In this document: in pieces, positions 1-11,554 of the stretch
Layout: each line of letters starts with the position of its first letter
Numbering within the stretch: the first letter of the stretch is position 1
DNA from: Cryptomeria japonica
Lineage: Eukaryota > Streptophyta > Pinopsida > Cupressales > Cupressaceae
Direction: 5' to 3'
DNA: 64,000 nt
Assembly (NCBI RefSeq): GCF_030272615.1
Contig: NC_081405.1
Coordinates: 648,371,420-648,435,419 of the forward strand
Translations under genes and position numbers: made by a program
The notes under the pieces: generated by a model
Databases searched by the model: none
Seen by the model: only the letters and a program-made list of their open reading frames with translations
What the model was told of the DNA's origin: nothing

Positions 1-293
1 TATCAATGGAAGAAGACAAAATTTTCCAAAGCCTTGTGTCAAATCCCATGAGCCAAAAACCTTCCTGCCAAAAAAGAAAGTATCAAAAAAACTTTGGAAA
101 AACACTATTATATCAAATACCATGACCTTGAACTCTTCTCTAGATAACGAACATGAATACTTGAAATGAAAGGGGAAAGCGTGAATAATTATCATCATAA
201 AATTTTACATTGACGTTACTCAAGAAAATCATATGACTATTGTTGCAAACCTTCCCATACCCTAGAAGGAATTTCCTCAAAACCCACCTCTCG

Positions 294-615
294 CTAATTA
301 GCATTGCTATCAATGGCTAAATTTGCCAAATAATCTGCAATCTTATTAACTTCTCTGTAACAATGGGATACCAAGAAAGATTCAAACAATTCTAATTTTT
401 GTAAAATGGGATCAAGTATATACTGCAAATTCCAACAATTCGATTTCTTTTTCATAACACATTGAATAATCACCATAGAATCACCTTCAATTATTAAGTC
501 TTTAATTTCCAAAGAGATTGCCATATCCAATCCAAAAGACAAAGCATGAAATTCCGCATAATTGTTAGTTTTAAAACCAATAGCATGACACTTAGCTCGA
601 ATAAAATTTGCATTG
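294..615 (-). pseudogene. LINE RNase H domain fragment (RVT_3-like)
   Basis: The minus-strand frame reads through about 105 codons without a recognisable start; the open frame simply continues from upstream. Visible motifs are NNYAEFHAL near the 5' end, then IIEGDS, then HCYREVNKIADYLANLA, which is the usual order in the RNase H-like domain at the C terminus of plant L1-type LINE ORF2 proteins. The glutamate in AEFHAL and the aspartate in EGDS correspond to metal-binding positions of the family. The frame stops at 294. No RT or zf-RVT part lies beside it, so it is a dead piece of a LINE. The family call is from motif order only. Confidence 0.7.
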
Positions 616-634
616 TGATTATAAATTACAACTA

Positions 635-920
635 ACTTGAACTATAAATTATACATTTTTATCAATGAACAAATATTCAACTAACTACATAAATGATACA
701 TTTTGGTTAATGAACAAGACATTCAACAAACTCTTACACACCAATCATAATTTTTCCTTTTAATGAATAATGAATTCAACAAACTGTTCTACATGTGAAC
801 TGTAAATTATGCATTTTTCTCAATGAAAGAGAAATTCGACTAACTGTCACACATATAGACTATAATTTTTTCTTTTCCAATAGACAAAGAATTCAATTAA
901 CTATATATTATACACATGAA
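635..920. repeat. Degenerate tandem repeat, about 50-60 bp unit
   Basis: About five imperfect units share the pattern 'ataaattatacatttt...caatgaacaa..attcaactaact'. Good units start near 639, 780 and 855, each followed by a phrase like 'attcaacaaact'. The surrounding 616-1560 is AT-rich and shows no coding sequence that I can support. Confidence 0.45.
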
Positions 921-1569
921 TTCTAAATAATAATATTTTTAGCCGACTAACCAGGAATCAGTGTGTTCCAATCAATAATCATGTGATCCGTTTGTTTCTG
1001 TGTGTTTTGTTTTTCTTCTCAAACTATTCGATGTGAACTCAAAATTTAACTCTGGACAATTTTGTGTGAAGACAATTTTCTAGCCTGACGATTGTGAAAA
1101 CAAAATAAAGATCGACAAAGCATACAATACAAGTGCCCAGCAAAAACACAAAACACTTTTGATAAGAATTGGGAGAGGCCAAAAGCTAAGACATGATAAG
1201 AGTTTGCAAGATGAGAGAGACTTCGGATATGCTAAAACAAACTTTATCTTTCTCCTTACGTCTCTGATTTCAATATAATACAAGTGAAAAAAGGATGGAA
1301 AATAATGGGTGAATCGGTCCAAACTCCACAAAAAATTATGGTTTTTTACAGTCAAACAAAAGTTAATATAAAAAAAAATCATATAGAGCTTTCAAAAATA
1401 AATCCGATTCAGTATAAGAGCTACCAAGAATAATTGTTGTTATATCTTGTTTAATAAAATATTATTTGTTAAAAATCGGACCGTTTAAATCATACACATT
1501 AAGTTTTGATTTTTATACTTCAAATGTTAAACACTCAACATTGACTGACATTCTCTAGACTTAATATAT

Positions 1570-2560
1570 TGTTTTTCACATGGATGCATTATTAGTAGGC
1601 AATAATATCTTTGAATTTTTTTATTTTTTTTTTGAGGATCCATCACATAAAATTTTGGGATGAGAAAGAAACTTGCGACTAATGTTGAAAGAAAAGAGTT
1701 TTGGTCCCGCTTGTTTTATCTCTTGTTTTGTAATTGGTTGATTTGTTTTATGACTTTCTTTTTTTTGGTTCCACTCTTTTTAGCTATTGCATTCTATTTG
1801 GAAATCATATATTGTCTTTCACATTGATGTATTATTAGTAGACAATACAAGAAACTAGCTTTTGTCCCACTCCTTTTGTATGTTTCATTGTATTTGGTTG
1901 ATTGGATTTTTTTACACTCTTTTTGGTCCCACCTTTTTTATCTATTGCATTGTATTTGGAAATTATATCTTGTCTTTCACATGGATGCATTATAAGTCAT
2001 AGAAAGAGATACAAAACAAGAAGGGCCACATGTTTAGCAGAAAACAAATTATATTTTTTGAGAATCCATTACACAAAATTTTGGAAAGAGAAAGAGAATT
2101 GTTATTGATGTTGAATGAAAAGAGCTTTGGTCCCACTCTTTTTATCTGTTGCTTTGTATTTGAGTAAGTACTCTTTTTATCTTTTGCATTGTATTTGGAA
2201 GTTATATCTTTTCTTTCACATGGATGCATTATTAGTAGGCAATAATATCTTTGAATTTTTTGTTTTTTAGAAGCCATCACATAAAAATTTTGGAAAGAGA
2301 AAGAAAATTGTGATTAATATTAAAAAAAAAGAGCTTTGGTCCCACTCTTTTTATCTATTGTATTTGGTTGATTTGTTTTTTTCTTTCCTTATTTTTGGCC
2401 TCACTCTTTATTTGTTGCATTATATGTGGAAATCATATCTTGTCTTTCACATGGATGCATTATTAATTGGTAATAATATATTTGATTTTTTCTTTAATTT
2501 TAGAATCTATCACTTAAAATTCTTGAGAGCATTTATTATATTCTTTTTCACAATTTGATG
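1570..2560. repeat. Tandem repeat array, about 230-245 bp unit
   Basis: The phrase 'tttcacatggatgcatta' or a close variant starts near 1575, 1818, 1975, 2214 and 2443. Most copies are followed by 'ttagtaggcaataatatc', a 'catcacataaaattttgg' block, a 'gagaaagaaa' block, and 'ctttggtcccactctttttatc' plus 'gtatttggttgattt'. Spacing is about 240, 156, 239 and 230 bp, so the second-to-third copy carries an internal deletion. Short ORFs inside it are by-products of the repeat. No satellite family is recognised. Confidence 0.75.
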
Positions 2561-2708
2561 GCATCCAGGATTCATATAAATTATTTTCAACCATATATAT
2601 GGAAAATCCAAAACATAGAATTTAGAAATACTTTATTCAGATGCATTCTTTTCAAAAGCTTAAAAAATTCACAACAAAAAGAGTAAATTAAAAGGAAATA
2701 ATCGACAA

Positions 2709-2950
2709 CTAATGAGAAACAACAAATTCTACTAGGTTTAATAATTCTAACAACCTTTCAACAAAACTTATTAGAGGATGGACTATAATAATCATCTCCT
2801 TTAGCCCTTTCAATTCTTCAATACTCTTTATATATTGCAGCCTCAGACATCTAGTAATGATAATGCTCTCCAAGAACACTAAAAAATTGATGCCTTGTAT
2901 TTGTCTGAATAATCTCAATCTTCTACGCTACAAAGCATTTATCCTCTTTT
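2709..2950 (-). pseudogene. Possible leucine-rich-repeat fragment
   Basis: The frame has LRR-like spacing: LESIIITRCLRLQYIKSIE, then ELKGLKEMIII, then ERLLELLNLVEFVVSH before the stop. This resembles the C-terminal leucine-rich repeats of plant NBS-LRR resistance proteins, where 'L..L.I..C..L..I.GIEEL..LKE' is common. There is no NBS or TIR segment nearby and the fragment is only about 70-80 residues. It could be chance hydrophobic sequence; a profile search would decide. Confidence 0.3.
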
Positions 2951-3066
2951 CTATTCTTAATTTAGTATAGATTTCCACCTGTTATAACTCCTACAACTCT
3001 TTGTCTAGTCTTCTCTTTTCTAATCACACATCTAGTGCTACTGAAAAAAAATTCATAGCCTTTTCT

Positions 3067-3769
3067 TCACATTTGACTAACACTCAATAAATTGTGTCTT
3101 AATCCTTTAGCATAATAAACATCATCAGTTTTATGCTTACCATCAATAAAAACACTTCCAATACTTTGAATAGCTAAACCATCTTCTCTAGCAAACTTCA
3201 TAGATCCTCCATCATATTTCTTAAGATTAATTAACCTGTCTTTATCACTGGTCATATGATTTGAACATCTAGAGTCTATAATCCATGTATTCGATTCTAT
3301 CTTAGCACACAATTCAGTCTTAACAACTTTTTCTTCTTTTGGTTTCTCTAAAATATTATTTGTATCTTCAATTGCTAGAAACAAAAATTCTTCATTAGAT
3401 TCATTATTATCTTCATGTTTAGATGTATGTTCCTCAATAGACCATAAACCTTCTCCTTTATATTGAAATTGTGTCTCTTAAACTTGTTCTTCTTCTCATC
3501 ATCAGCCAATCTCTTATAATCTTCTTTCTAGGTGCAATTAGAAGCACAATGTCCAATTCTACCACAAGAAAAATATTTAAGAGGTTATATTTCTCAATGC
3601 CTCAGTGCAATCTTCTCACAAAATTTTGTTTAACCTCATCTAGGTCTCCACTACATTCAGAATCATCAAGTCTTGAAACATTAAATGTTGCTTCTTTCTT
3701 TTCTCCTTTTTCTTCCTCCATTTCTAAAATCTCATAGGCTACTAATGTACTAGTAAGATGATCAATGGT
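3067..3769 (-). pseudogene. Ty1/copia gag C-terminus and retropepsin, decayed
   Basis: Read on the minus strand, 3769-3600 gives the end of gag (IDHLTSTLVAYEILEMEEE, then KKEATFNVSRL). Near 3560 is a zinc knuckle, YFSCGRIGHCASNC, whose first cysteine is replaced. The segment 3384-3067 is a copia retropepsin with WIIDSRCSNHMT, FAREDGLAIQSIGSV and GLRHNLLSVSQM. The catalytic Asp-Ser-Gly has become Asp-Ser-Arg, so the protease would not be active. Stops and frameshifts separate the pieces. Integrase, RT and the second LTR are missing; similarity ends near 3060. It belongs with the gag at 4707-5218 and the LTR at 5277-6456. Confidence 0.8.
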
Positions 3770-4706
3770 GGGTAAAATCACAAAGTTATGTCATGATGAT
3801 TCAACTTTTTTAATTAAATCAATAGAAAGCTAAATATATGTTTTGAATTTTGAAATGATGTAAACTAATCAAATGTATATTTTTTGTGTATCTTATGCTT
3901 GTAATTTTTCAAAAAATTAAGAAAATAATTTGAATATACTTTCTTATAAAGTAAACACTATAATTTAGTTTATGATAAAATGTTGAAATTGAAGTTACAC
4001 GATGCGTCACACTTTATATAGTATATTTTTCCCTTTTTTCTTCATTTTTTTAGGTATATTGAAAACTTGAAACTTTGGTGCAAAAATATGTTTTTAACTT
4101 TTATGTATATATATTTTTCAATAAATTTGAAAATTTGCATGTACTAAAATATAATTGTTTCCATTTTGCGTCACCTTATTTATTTATTATTTATCCAGAT
4201 TCAAAAAGAATTATATCATCTTGACATAGACTTTTTTCTCCAATGCATTTATTTTTAAATTATTTTTTTCCAAAATTTAGTATTTTTCTTTTATAAGATA
4301 ACCAACCTTATATTTTAGTTTTGATGACTTACTTTCAACAAATATAAAATATAAATATTCAAACTAATTAAAATTATAAAAGATATATATTTTGGAAAAT
4401 TCACTTATAGATCTATAAAAGGATATTTTTACATTTAAAAAAAAAAACAATTATAAGAGTAGGAGTTGTTGAAACATTGAGTTTTTCCAAAAATAAATTA
4501 AAAATTAGTAATTAGATCCAAAGTGGTATAAAATATACATTTAGTAGGCAATTTCAATTAGAAAAGTTGTGGCCCATATATAATATAGCTATAATGAATC
4601 TCTATAGACAATATGTTTGACTAAAATTAATGTTTAGTTAAATTACTTAAATTCACTTGTGCTAATAAGTTGGCCTGAAACGTGACATAATTTTGTGCTT
4701 TTGTCC
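3770..4706. mobile_element. Insertion with terminal inverted repeats (nonautonomous DNA transposon-like) inside copia gag
   Basis: This AT-rich, non-coding block separates two halves of a copia gag. Its ends are inverted copies. 3770-3795 reads gggtaaaatcacaaagttat... and the complement of 4706-4681 reads ggacaaaagcacaaaattat.... The inner 17 bases (3779-3795 against 4681-4697) match at 15 positions, and a weaker 'caactt' similarity continues inward. Ends starting GG and a length near 0.94 kb suit a Mutator-like derivative, but flanking 9-mers are not clearly duplicated. The last ~25 residues of the apparent gag ORF (YVTFQANLL...) are really the terminus of this insert. Confidence 0.5.
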
Positions 4707-5218
4707 TTGTATACTTACTCAAATCATTGTTCTCTTGTATAGCACATCTATGTGGTTTGTAGGATTTAGGCAATGTCAATAAGATCTTATGCACAACATT
4801 ATATTCCTCAAAATGTCCTCTGATAACTCTAATGCCATCAACAAGATTAGTTACTCTGTGAATGTAGTTCTCAATGCTGTCATCTTCAAGCATTCTTAGG
4901 TACTCATACTTTTGCTTCAGATCTCCTTCATATACCAAACATAACTTATTCCATACAAAAAAAATTTCAATCCTTTCACCCTCCCAAACACAGAATCATT
5001 TTACAACTGAGAATTATAGCTCTAGCCTTTGCATTAGCTTCCTTCAACTTTATCTCGTTCAGAGTATAAGAACCACCCTACAAAGGTGTGTATTTAGTTT
5101 GAATTATCTCCCAAATTCCATTTTGTAATGTCTCCAAATGTGACTCAATTCTCTCCTTCAAATATGAAAAATTTGTACAATCAAAGATCGACACTTTTCG
5201 ATGAACGTCTTGCACCAT
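4707..5218 (-). pseudogene. Ty1/copia gag N-terminal part (UBN2-like), decayed
   Basis: The start codon at 5218 lies about 45 bp after the primer-binding site. The first frame (MVQDVHRKVSIFDC, then LKERIESHLETLQ and IWEIIQTKYTPL) is broken by stops and a frameshift. The second frame continues with KYEYLRMLEDDSIENYIHRV, EEYNVVHKILLTLP and AIQENNDLSKYT, the usual order of a copia gag polyprotein. The gag is then cut by the 3770-4706 insertion and resumes at 3769. The element's leader ('cttgaggtagatc' just before the ATG) matches that of the copia element at 60296. Confidence 0.78.
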
Positions 5219-5261
5219 ACTAGATCTACCTCAAGAGGTTAATCTTACTCAAGAGGAACTT

Positions 5262-5275
5262 TTCTCTGATACCAA
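5262..5275 (-). promoter_or_regulatory. Primer-binding site (initiator tRNA-Met) of the minus-strand copia remnant
   Basis: The complement reads TGGTATCAGAG, the standard copia primer-binding site complementary to the 3' end of initiator tRNA-Met. It begins two bases after the LTR end (TTCAACA, then AT). Confidence 0.8.
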
Positions 5276-5276
5276 T

Positions 5277-6456
5277 TGTTGAACCTAAGTTAAGACTAGG
5301 AGGGGGGGAGGTTGAATAAGTACAAGCAATTAATTATTGCACTTCATAAATAATTAATGAGTAATGCAAGATCAACACATGAACACTAAGAATTTATATG
5401 TTGAAAACCCAAATAGAAAAAAACCATGGTGAGAACTTGCTCACAAGAATATATCCACTATGAATATTAGATTACAAAGATAAGAACTAATTGTTCTAGA
5501 CCTACACATAATTGATAACTTCTTATGGAGAAAGATACAAAAGTGACTTGCAAAACTTGAAGCTAACTACACCCAGGGAAAGATATAGAAAATGACATGA
5601 AAAGAAGGATCTCCTAATGATGAAGTTGTCCTTGAACTCTACATCAAGTGACCAACATCAACACACAACTCAAACTTCAACTATCCACATTCACTCTCAT
5701 AACATTGCTATAGTCTCAACACAACTTGCATATCATTCAAACACAACTCTTCATTTTTGCTTACACTTCCTCTAATCTTTGCTCTTTACCATATCACATA
5801 GACCCTTTCTCATTCCATAAAATACAACTCAAACACACATATGCCTTATATACAAGATAGATCATCAAATCTCAAACCAAATCGTCTTGAACCAAAATAT
5901 ATCTTCCAAACCAAAAATCCTCACTCTAATCCACTCTAAGAGGAATAGAGGACCAAAACAGATCTTCCTATGATCAAGTCACTGATCTGCAATTACATGA
6001 ATGTAACCGAGGACATATCCATGTGTTATGCATTCATATAAGAAATTACCAATCAAAACATACTCTCCTATACAAACAACTTAAATTTGAAACTCCACAT
6101 GTTACAATGAGACCCATAACATATCACACAAGCTCGCATAAATCATATCTTGACCTAAGGATAGGTCAAACATAGAATATCACAACAAACAATGAACAAT
6201 GCCATAACATTCAAAGAACACAACAATATTTTTTGATGTTAAAAATAACATATCCATGATACCAAAACCATAAACAATGAAGATAACAATAATACTCAAC
6301 ATCAATAACACTTTCTTGACCTAAACGCTTCTAGAACAACCAATAGAACAACCTGCACCATCAACACAGTAAGATAACATTGGACTAAGACATTTAAAAC
6401 CAAACTGAAACAACAAGTTTGACATCAATGATAACCACAACATCATACTTCCAACA
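5277..6456 (-). repeat. 5' LTR of a copia remnant (1,180 bp)
   Basis: On the minus strand the block starts TGTTGGAAGTATG at 6456 and ends TTCAACA at 5277, directly before the PBS, giving TGTTG/CAACA inverted ends. A TATA box (TATATAAGG, complement of 5844-5852) lies within it. The 3' part contains a pyrimidine run and 'gtgagcaagttctcaccatgg', typical of the end of the transcribed leader. The partner 3' LTR is not present to the left because the element is truncated near 3060. Confidence 0.8.
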
Positions 6457-7981
6457 CATAGGTCCTAAGGTTGACATCTATGCTATGGTACTTATGTAAT
6501 TACAACACCAAACATGACTAGAAATTTGCACACATTACTTTTTAAAACATAGTATTTTCAAAGAGTAAGTACATTGAATGACAACATTATATAATATTCT
6601 ATATCAATGCATATTCTCCTAGATCATATACCATATATATACCATATGTTTTCTGCAATCTATCAAATTACTTTCAACATAAGATTAATGGAGTGCTAAC
6701 AGTTAATGTTACCTAAAACATACCATAATTGCTTTCCAGATCATGTAGATTCTTATCTTCAATCTACCATGGTTCATCTCTAAGTGAAATCTGAAGCCTC
6801 CTATGTGAACATAATCCCTATCCACCCCTCTAAGAAGATTCTATGGCTTGTGGTGAGAGAGTGAACGTTCAGACCATCTTGTAGTGCATAGGGATAACAT
6901 CCTAAAGATTAGTTACACAGTGTGTACCTACCATTTGTAAACTAATTAAACAATTCCATATCACTACAACATAGTAGGGCTTGATGTGACACCTACTTAT
7001 GCTTCATTACAAATTCTTCATCATGTAGTTTACTAGACAGATAAGAAACCAAAGAAATCCATTGCTGGCATGTCACTAGTGGAATTTGTCCTGTTATCTA
7101 TGAGGTATGGATAATAGTCTGATGACATCATATGATCCTTAACTACAGTAAATCTAGAACACAGATAATCTTTTCTCTAAATGGGGCACATGATTTCCTT
7201 TTGTGATCACCTCATATGAAGGGTAACCTACACATTGAGGAATGCAACAACTACCTATGCCCTTGTAGGGCCCTTACTCCATCTATAGCCATAAAAGCTA
7301 GCACCTATACCTTTTATGAGAACTATAAATAAAAGATAGGTTCCTAATTTGGAATAAGTAGGTTCTGACTCAACCATCTCTATGGTTCAACTACCCATTT
7401 TGGTGTTTGACTGACATGAGGGTTTTATAATCCATTCTGGATCTCAAGTTGTTTAGTTGTTATTAAACTAAGAATACATAGCCATATTTATAACAAAGCC
7501 AATAAGGTAGTAAACTTGCCACACAATCATTGATGGTTTTCTAGTACCATTTCCTATCTTATAAAGGTATTGTAGTTATTCTATGTTTATTTTTTAGCCA
7601 TGAATGGGTTTCAAAAATATGTTTGAAGAAAAGACAACTTGCCCCTATGACCCTCGATTGAAGGTAATTTTAACTAAACTATCCATTTTCAAATTTTTTT
7701 GACAAACCATTCCAACTTCCAAGCTTATAAGGTAGTATTCTCATAGAAATTTCATACATACAATAAATTAACCATTTCATTATCGAATATATCATTTTAG
7801 CTAGCCATATTTTCTTTAGTAGATGTCTACTTGCATAACATCAAAGTATTATTTCCTTTGAAGGAACTTCAACTCATCATTTCCTTGCTACAGTAAGTGT
7901 TCTTCTTTGTTATAATTATTCAAATTCCCATTCAATTTTTTTAAAGTTAGATGATAAAATTTCCAATTCCATTACATTAAC
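6457..7981. other. Non-coding AT-rich stretch, nothing recognised
   Basis: Only short chance ORFs are present. I see no RNA gene, LTR end or tandem repeat that I can defend. Confidence 0.5.
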
Positions 7982-8001
7982 TAATAAAGTTCATGCAGTT
8001 T

Positions 8002-8899
8002 TGGTGTAGACAAGGTAGGGAGATCCAATGAAGGACATCCCATCCTTGTAGCCTAACACATGAACCATGCAAAATATACTCATAATAATTAACAAGATGC
8101 TAGAAACAACAGAAAGACCAACTGATAACATAACAAACACATAACTGGTAAAGAGTATGAATAAATCTTATTATAGTCTGAAGAATTACACATGCCACAA
8201 GCTGGATCGTAGTCCATGATACAAATAATGCTTACAACACAATTACAAGATCTACACATCTTCCACATATCAGATTGGCCTCTGGAATCAATCTGTTGGT
8301 TCTACCCTAATCCAGACCTCAGCCTTTCGACCTCCGTCTATCGGATCAAAATCTTGTCAGACCTACATCTTCATTCGATTTGTAAAATCTGTCTTTGATC
8401 TTCTAACTTTTGTCTTCTCAAATGATTAACAAAACTCTATTTATATTGCCCGCAAATAATAATAACTTAATCAAGTCGGCCCAAAGACTAACCAGTTCAT
8501 GAGATGTGTAATGCTATCATGTTGGCTCAAATCACTAAGAACAACTTTCAAAATGCATAAGACAATGCGCGATACTTCGGGAACATTGGACATGGCATAA
8601 GAAACATAAATCAATGATCCACAAGTCACGGAGATGAACCGCAACCCAATCCAAATTCACTCAACACACTGCCAAAATAAGTGGTAAGAACATATCAACT
8701 GGGCCAATACTAGAATCAATAACTCACTGGAATTAAATCCAAATGCCATGAAACTCAAACATGAACAAGACTACAAACACAAGGGAATAAACACAAAACC
8801 ACAATGCTAAACACTCAAATAAGAAGAAATGTCACAATCTAAAGTGATTCCATTGAAAACTGCTCAACTGGTAAGAACTAGAATAGTGCTTTTGCATCA
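8002..8899 (-). repeat. 3' LTR of the short-interior element
   Basis: Left copy of the direct repeat, diverged from the right copy by many substitutions and small indels (for example 'gtgtagac' against 'gtgcagtc'). Short ORFs within it are not genes. Confidence 0.85.
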
Positions 8900-9243
8900 A
8901 ACTCTTGGGGTTAATTGAAAAGTAAGTCCCATCACTTGATGTGGTACGACGGTCTATCAGTAGGTACTTGTAATTGCCTTAGGGGGTTTAGCAATCTAAC
9001 TACAGATTTTGGTTGCATCTCCTTAGCGATCTACTGGTCCAAACTATAGCCTGCCTCAATCGGCAATTTGTTCAAGTCTCAATCCACTAACTGCCCCAAG
9101 CTCAAGCTCTAGGGTCGACAGTCTACCTAAAAACCTTTCTCTGCCTCACGATCAGAAATCTAAACAAGTCCACAAGTTGCCTCAACTTCCTCTCCAACGA
9201 ACTGGTGTATAATCAATACTTTGTCCAACAACAGGTTCACAAA

Positions 9244-9258
9244 CCAGTTCTGATACCA
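9244..9258 (-). promoter_or_regulatory. Primer-binding site of the short-interior LTR element
   Basis: The complement reads TGGTATCAGAACTGG two bases inside the 5' LTR end at 9261. This matches an initiator tRNA-Met primer site and fixes the element's orientation as minus. Confidence 0.8.
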
Positions 9259-9260
9259 CT

Positions 9261-10165
9261 TGGTGCAGTCAAGGTAGGGAGATCCAATGAAGGAAAGCCC
9301 ATCCTTGCAACCTAACACATAAACCATGCAAAATATATTGGTAATAAGGAACAAGATGCTAGAAACAATAGACAGAACAACCGGTACCATAACAGAACAC
9401 ATAACCGGTAAAGAGTATGAATAAATCTTATTACAATATGAAGAATTACACATGCCACATTGTTGGATTATAGTCTAGGTACAAATAATACTTACAATAC
9501 AATTACAAGATCCGCAAATCCTCCACATATCAGATCGCCTCTAGAATCAATTTGTCGGTTCTACCCTAATCCGGACCTTAGCCTTCCGACCTCAGTCCAC
9601 CCGATCAAAATCTCATTGGATCTACATCTTCACTTGATCTCTAAACTCTATCTTCAATCTTCTAACTTATGTATTCTTAAATGATTCACAAAACTCCATT
9701 TATACCGCCCGCAAATAATAATAACTTAATCAAGTCGGCCCAAAGACCAATCGGTTCATGAGACATGTAACGCTAACGCTAGCATGTTGGCTCAAATCAC
9801 TAAGAACAACTTCCAAAATGCATAAGACAATGTACGGTCCTCCGAGATCATCGGACACAGCACAAGAAACATAAATCAATGATCTGCAAGTCATGGAGAT
9901 CAACCGCAACCCGATCCAACTTCGTTCAACACAATGTCAGAATAACTGGTAAGAATGTATCAACCGGGCCAATACCAGAATCAATAACACACCAGGATTA
10001 ATTCCAAATGCCATGAAACTCGAACATGAACAAGACTATGAACACAAGGGAATAAACCCTAAATGACAATGCCAAACACTCAAATAAGAAGAAATGTCAT
10101 GATCTAAACCAATTCCACTAAAAAATTGCTCAACTGGTAAGAACTAAACTAGTGCTCCTGCATCA
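9261..10165 (-). repeat. 5' LTR of the short-interior element
   Basis: Right copy of the direct repeat, bounded by the PBS on the left and the AGTTT target duplication on the right (10166-10170). Confidence 0.85.
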
Positions 10166-11554
10166 AGTTTGAAATGAGCACGATGGGAGGCAAGGTGGGT
10201 TTGGGTGTTTCGGGGGATTCTAAGAGTAGAGAAGATGGTTGCGAGGATGATGATGATGGGAATGATTCCCTCTATTACATGGAGGGGTTTTTACAGATGA
10301 GGTAGGTGGTTTCGATGGCAGAGGTGATGTTGGGGAGGTGGTATGTCTACCTTCTTCAGTGGTTGCTGCAATTTTTTGTGGAGGTAGGGTTTTCATTGGA
10401 GGCGGTAAGGTTTCTTCTACAGACGAGGTTGAGGGAGATACTGAAGGTGGAGAGGATGATGGTAATGTTGATTCTAATTTTGTAGCCTTATCCTCGTTCC
10501 TCTCCCTTCTTGGTCTCCCTTCGATGCAATTTGGGGGTTTCTGATTGGGCTGTGTTCCTATTTGGTGTGGCATATCCTCTATGGTTGATACTAAGGTTTT
10601 GTTGCTAGGAAATGGTGGCTCTAGAGTTGGGCTGCATATGGATTGACTTCTCCTTCAGCTGGATCCTTTCTCCTCTCCCCCTATTGAGGTGGGGATTAAC
10701 TCTTTGAAGGTGGAGATGGTTTTCTCCTGTGAGTGGCATGTTTCTTTTGTGTGGACCCTCTATTCTCTCCTTGCTTGTTCCTTGGTGAGGGTTTCTTTTT
10801 CTCCTCTTTCCTATTATCATGGATCATTGCTTGAGGTGGTTTTCTCTCCTATGGAGGTGGAGATGGTGTGAGTCAGTTTTGAGACTACTGTTGTTCATGT
10901 TTTTGGTCAAGGGGGCCTATCAAAAAGCTCATGGAATTATTTGCAAAAGGTTTTGGGTGTCTTGTCAAAATCCTATGTCCTAAAATGTGCCTTTAGGACG
11001 AGCTACTATTGTCTGGGCCTCGACTAGTTGTGGGAGCCTTGTAAAACCCACTCTTATAGGTTGTGCGAGCCTTGTAAAACCCACTCTTGAGGTTGAGAGG
11101 GCTTGGAAAAACCCTATGCTTTTTTGTTCCTCTTAGGGATAGGCTGGATGTTGCAGTTTTCAAGGGCCCAGTTTGGCCAGTGATTGATTTTGATTAGGTT
11201 CAGGATTTGTTTTTTTGTGGCTTGGATATTTTGTTACAGGTTATGGAAGCTTGAGAAAACCTATCTTGTTCGTTGAGGGTGCCTGATAAAACCCTCATTC
11301 TTTGTTTTACACTTGATGTTTTGTTGGTGTTTGGTTGGTTGTGGCTGGTATGATTTTCTATTTATGTTTCTTGCAGCCTCTGGGTTTTGGGATCTAGACG
11401 CCTGTAAGTCCAAAAGGTTTCAAGTCCTTTTCTAAAATAGTTGTTTTCTGCCAAGTAGTCTAGTCCATTAATTAATGGTATTTCTATGATTGTCAGGGTT
11501 TTGGGGCGCCTTCAAAACCTATTTTATCCTAATAAAAAATTAATAAAGTTCATG

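Larger units (their letters stand above)
8002..10165 (-). mobile_element. Complete short-interior nonautonomous LTR retrotransposon (2,164 bp)
   Basis: Two direct repeats, 8002-8899 (898 bp) and 9261-10165 (905 bp), flank a 361-bp interior. Each begins TGGTGTAG or TGGTGCAG and ends TGCATCA. The element lies in minus orientation: next to the right LTR the complement reads AG then TGGTATCAGAACTGG, an initiator tRNA-Met primer site. The 5-bp target duplication AGTTT flanks it at 7997-8001 and 10166-10170. The interior has no gag or pol reading frame, so all proteins must come in trans. Each LTR has a TATA box (complement of about 9690-9705 and of the matching site near 8440). Confidence 0.88.
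7982..11554 (+). mobile_element. 5'-truncated LINE with 14-bp target duplication, interrupted by an LTR element
   Basis: The 14-mer taataaagttcatg occurs at 7982-7995 and again at 11541-11554, bracketing the insertion. The LINE body is about 7996-8001 plus 10166-11540. The rest (8002-10165) is a later LTR-element insertion. The 3' end '...ccttcaaaacctattttatcctaataaaaaat' is a typical plant LINE tail, preceded by repeats of 'gagccttgtaaaacccactctt'. The 5' end is truncated downstream of any RT. A short frame at 10174-10307 encodes an acidic tail (CEDDDDGNDSLYYMEGFLQ), perhaps the last residues of an ORF. The rest reads as 3' UTR. Confidence 0.75.

Noticed and set aside
5277-6456. A solo LTR or independent gene-free repeat
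   Set aside because: The PBS and gag follow directly on the minus strand, so it is the 5' LTR of the adjoining copia remnant.
10220-10573. A 117-codon proline-rich ORF on the minus strand (PSSSPPSVSPSTSSV...)
   Set aside because: It lies antisense to the LINE 3' region and reflects GGT/GGA-rich plus-strand sequence. No domain or start context supports it.
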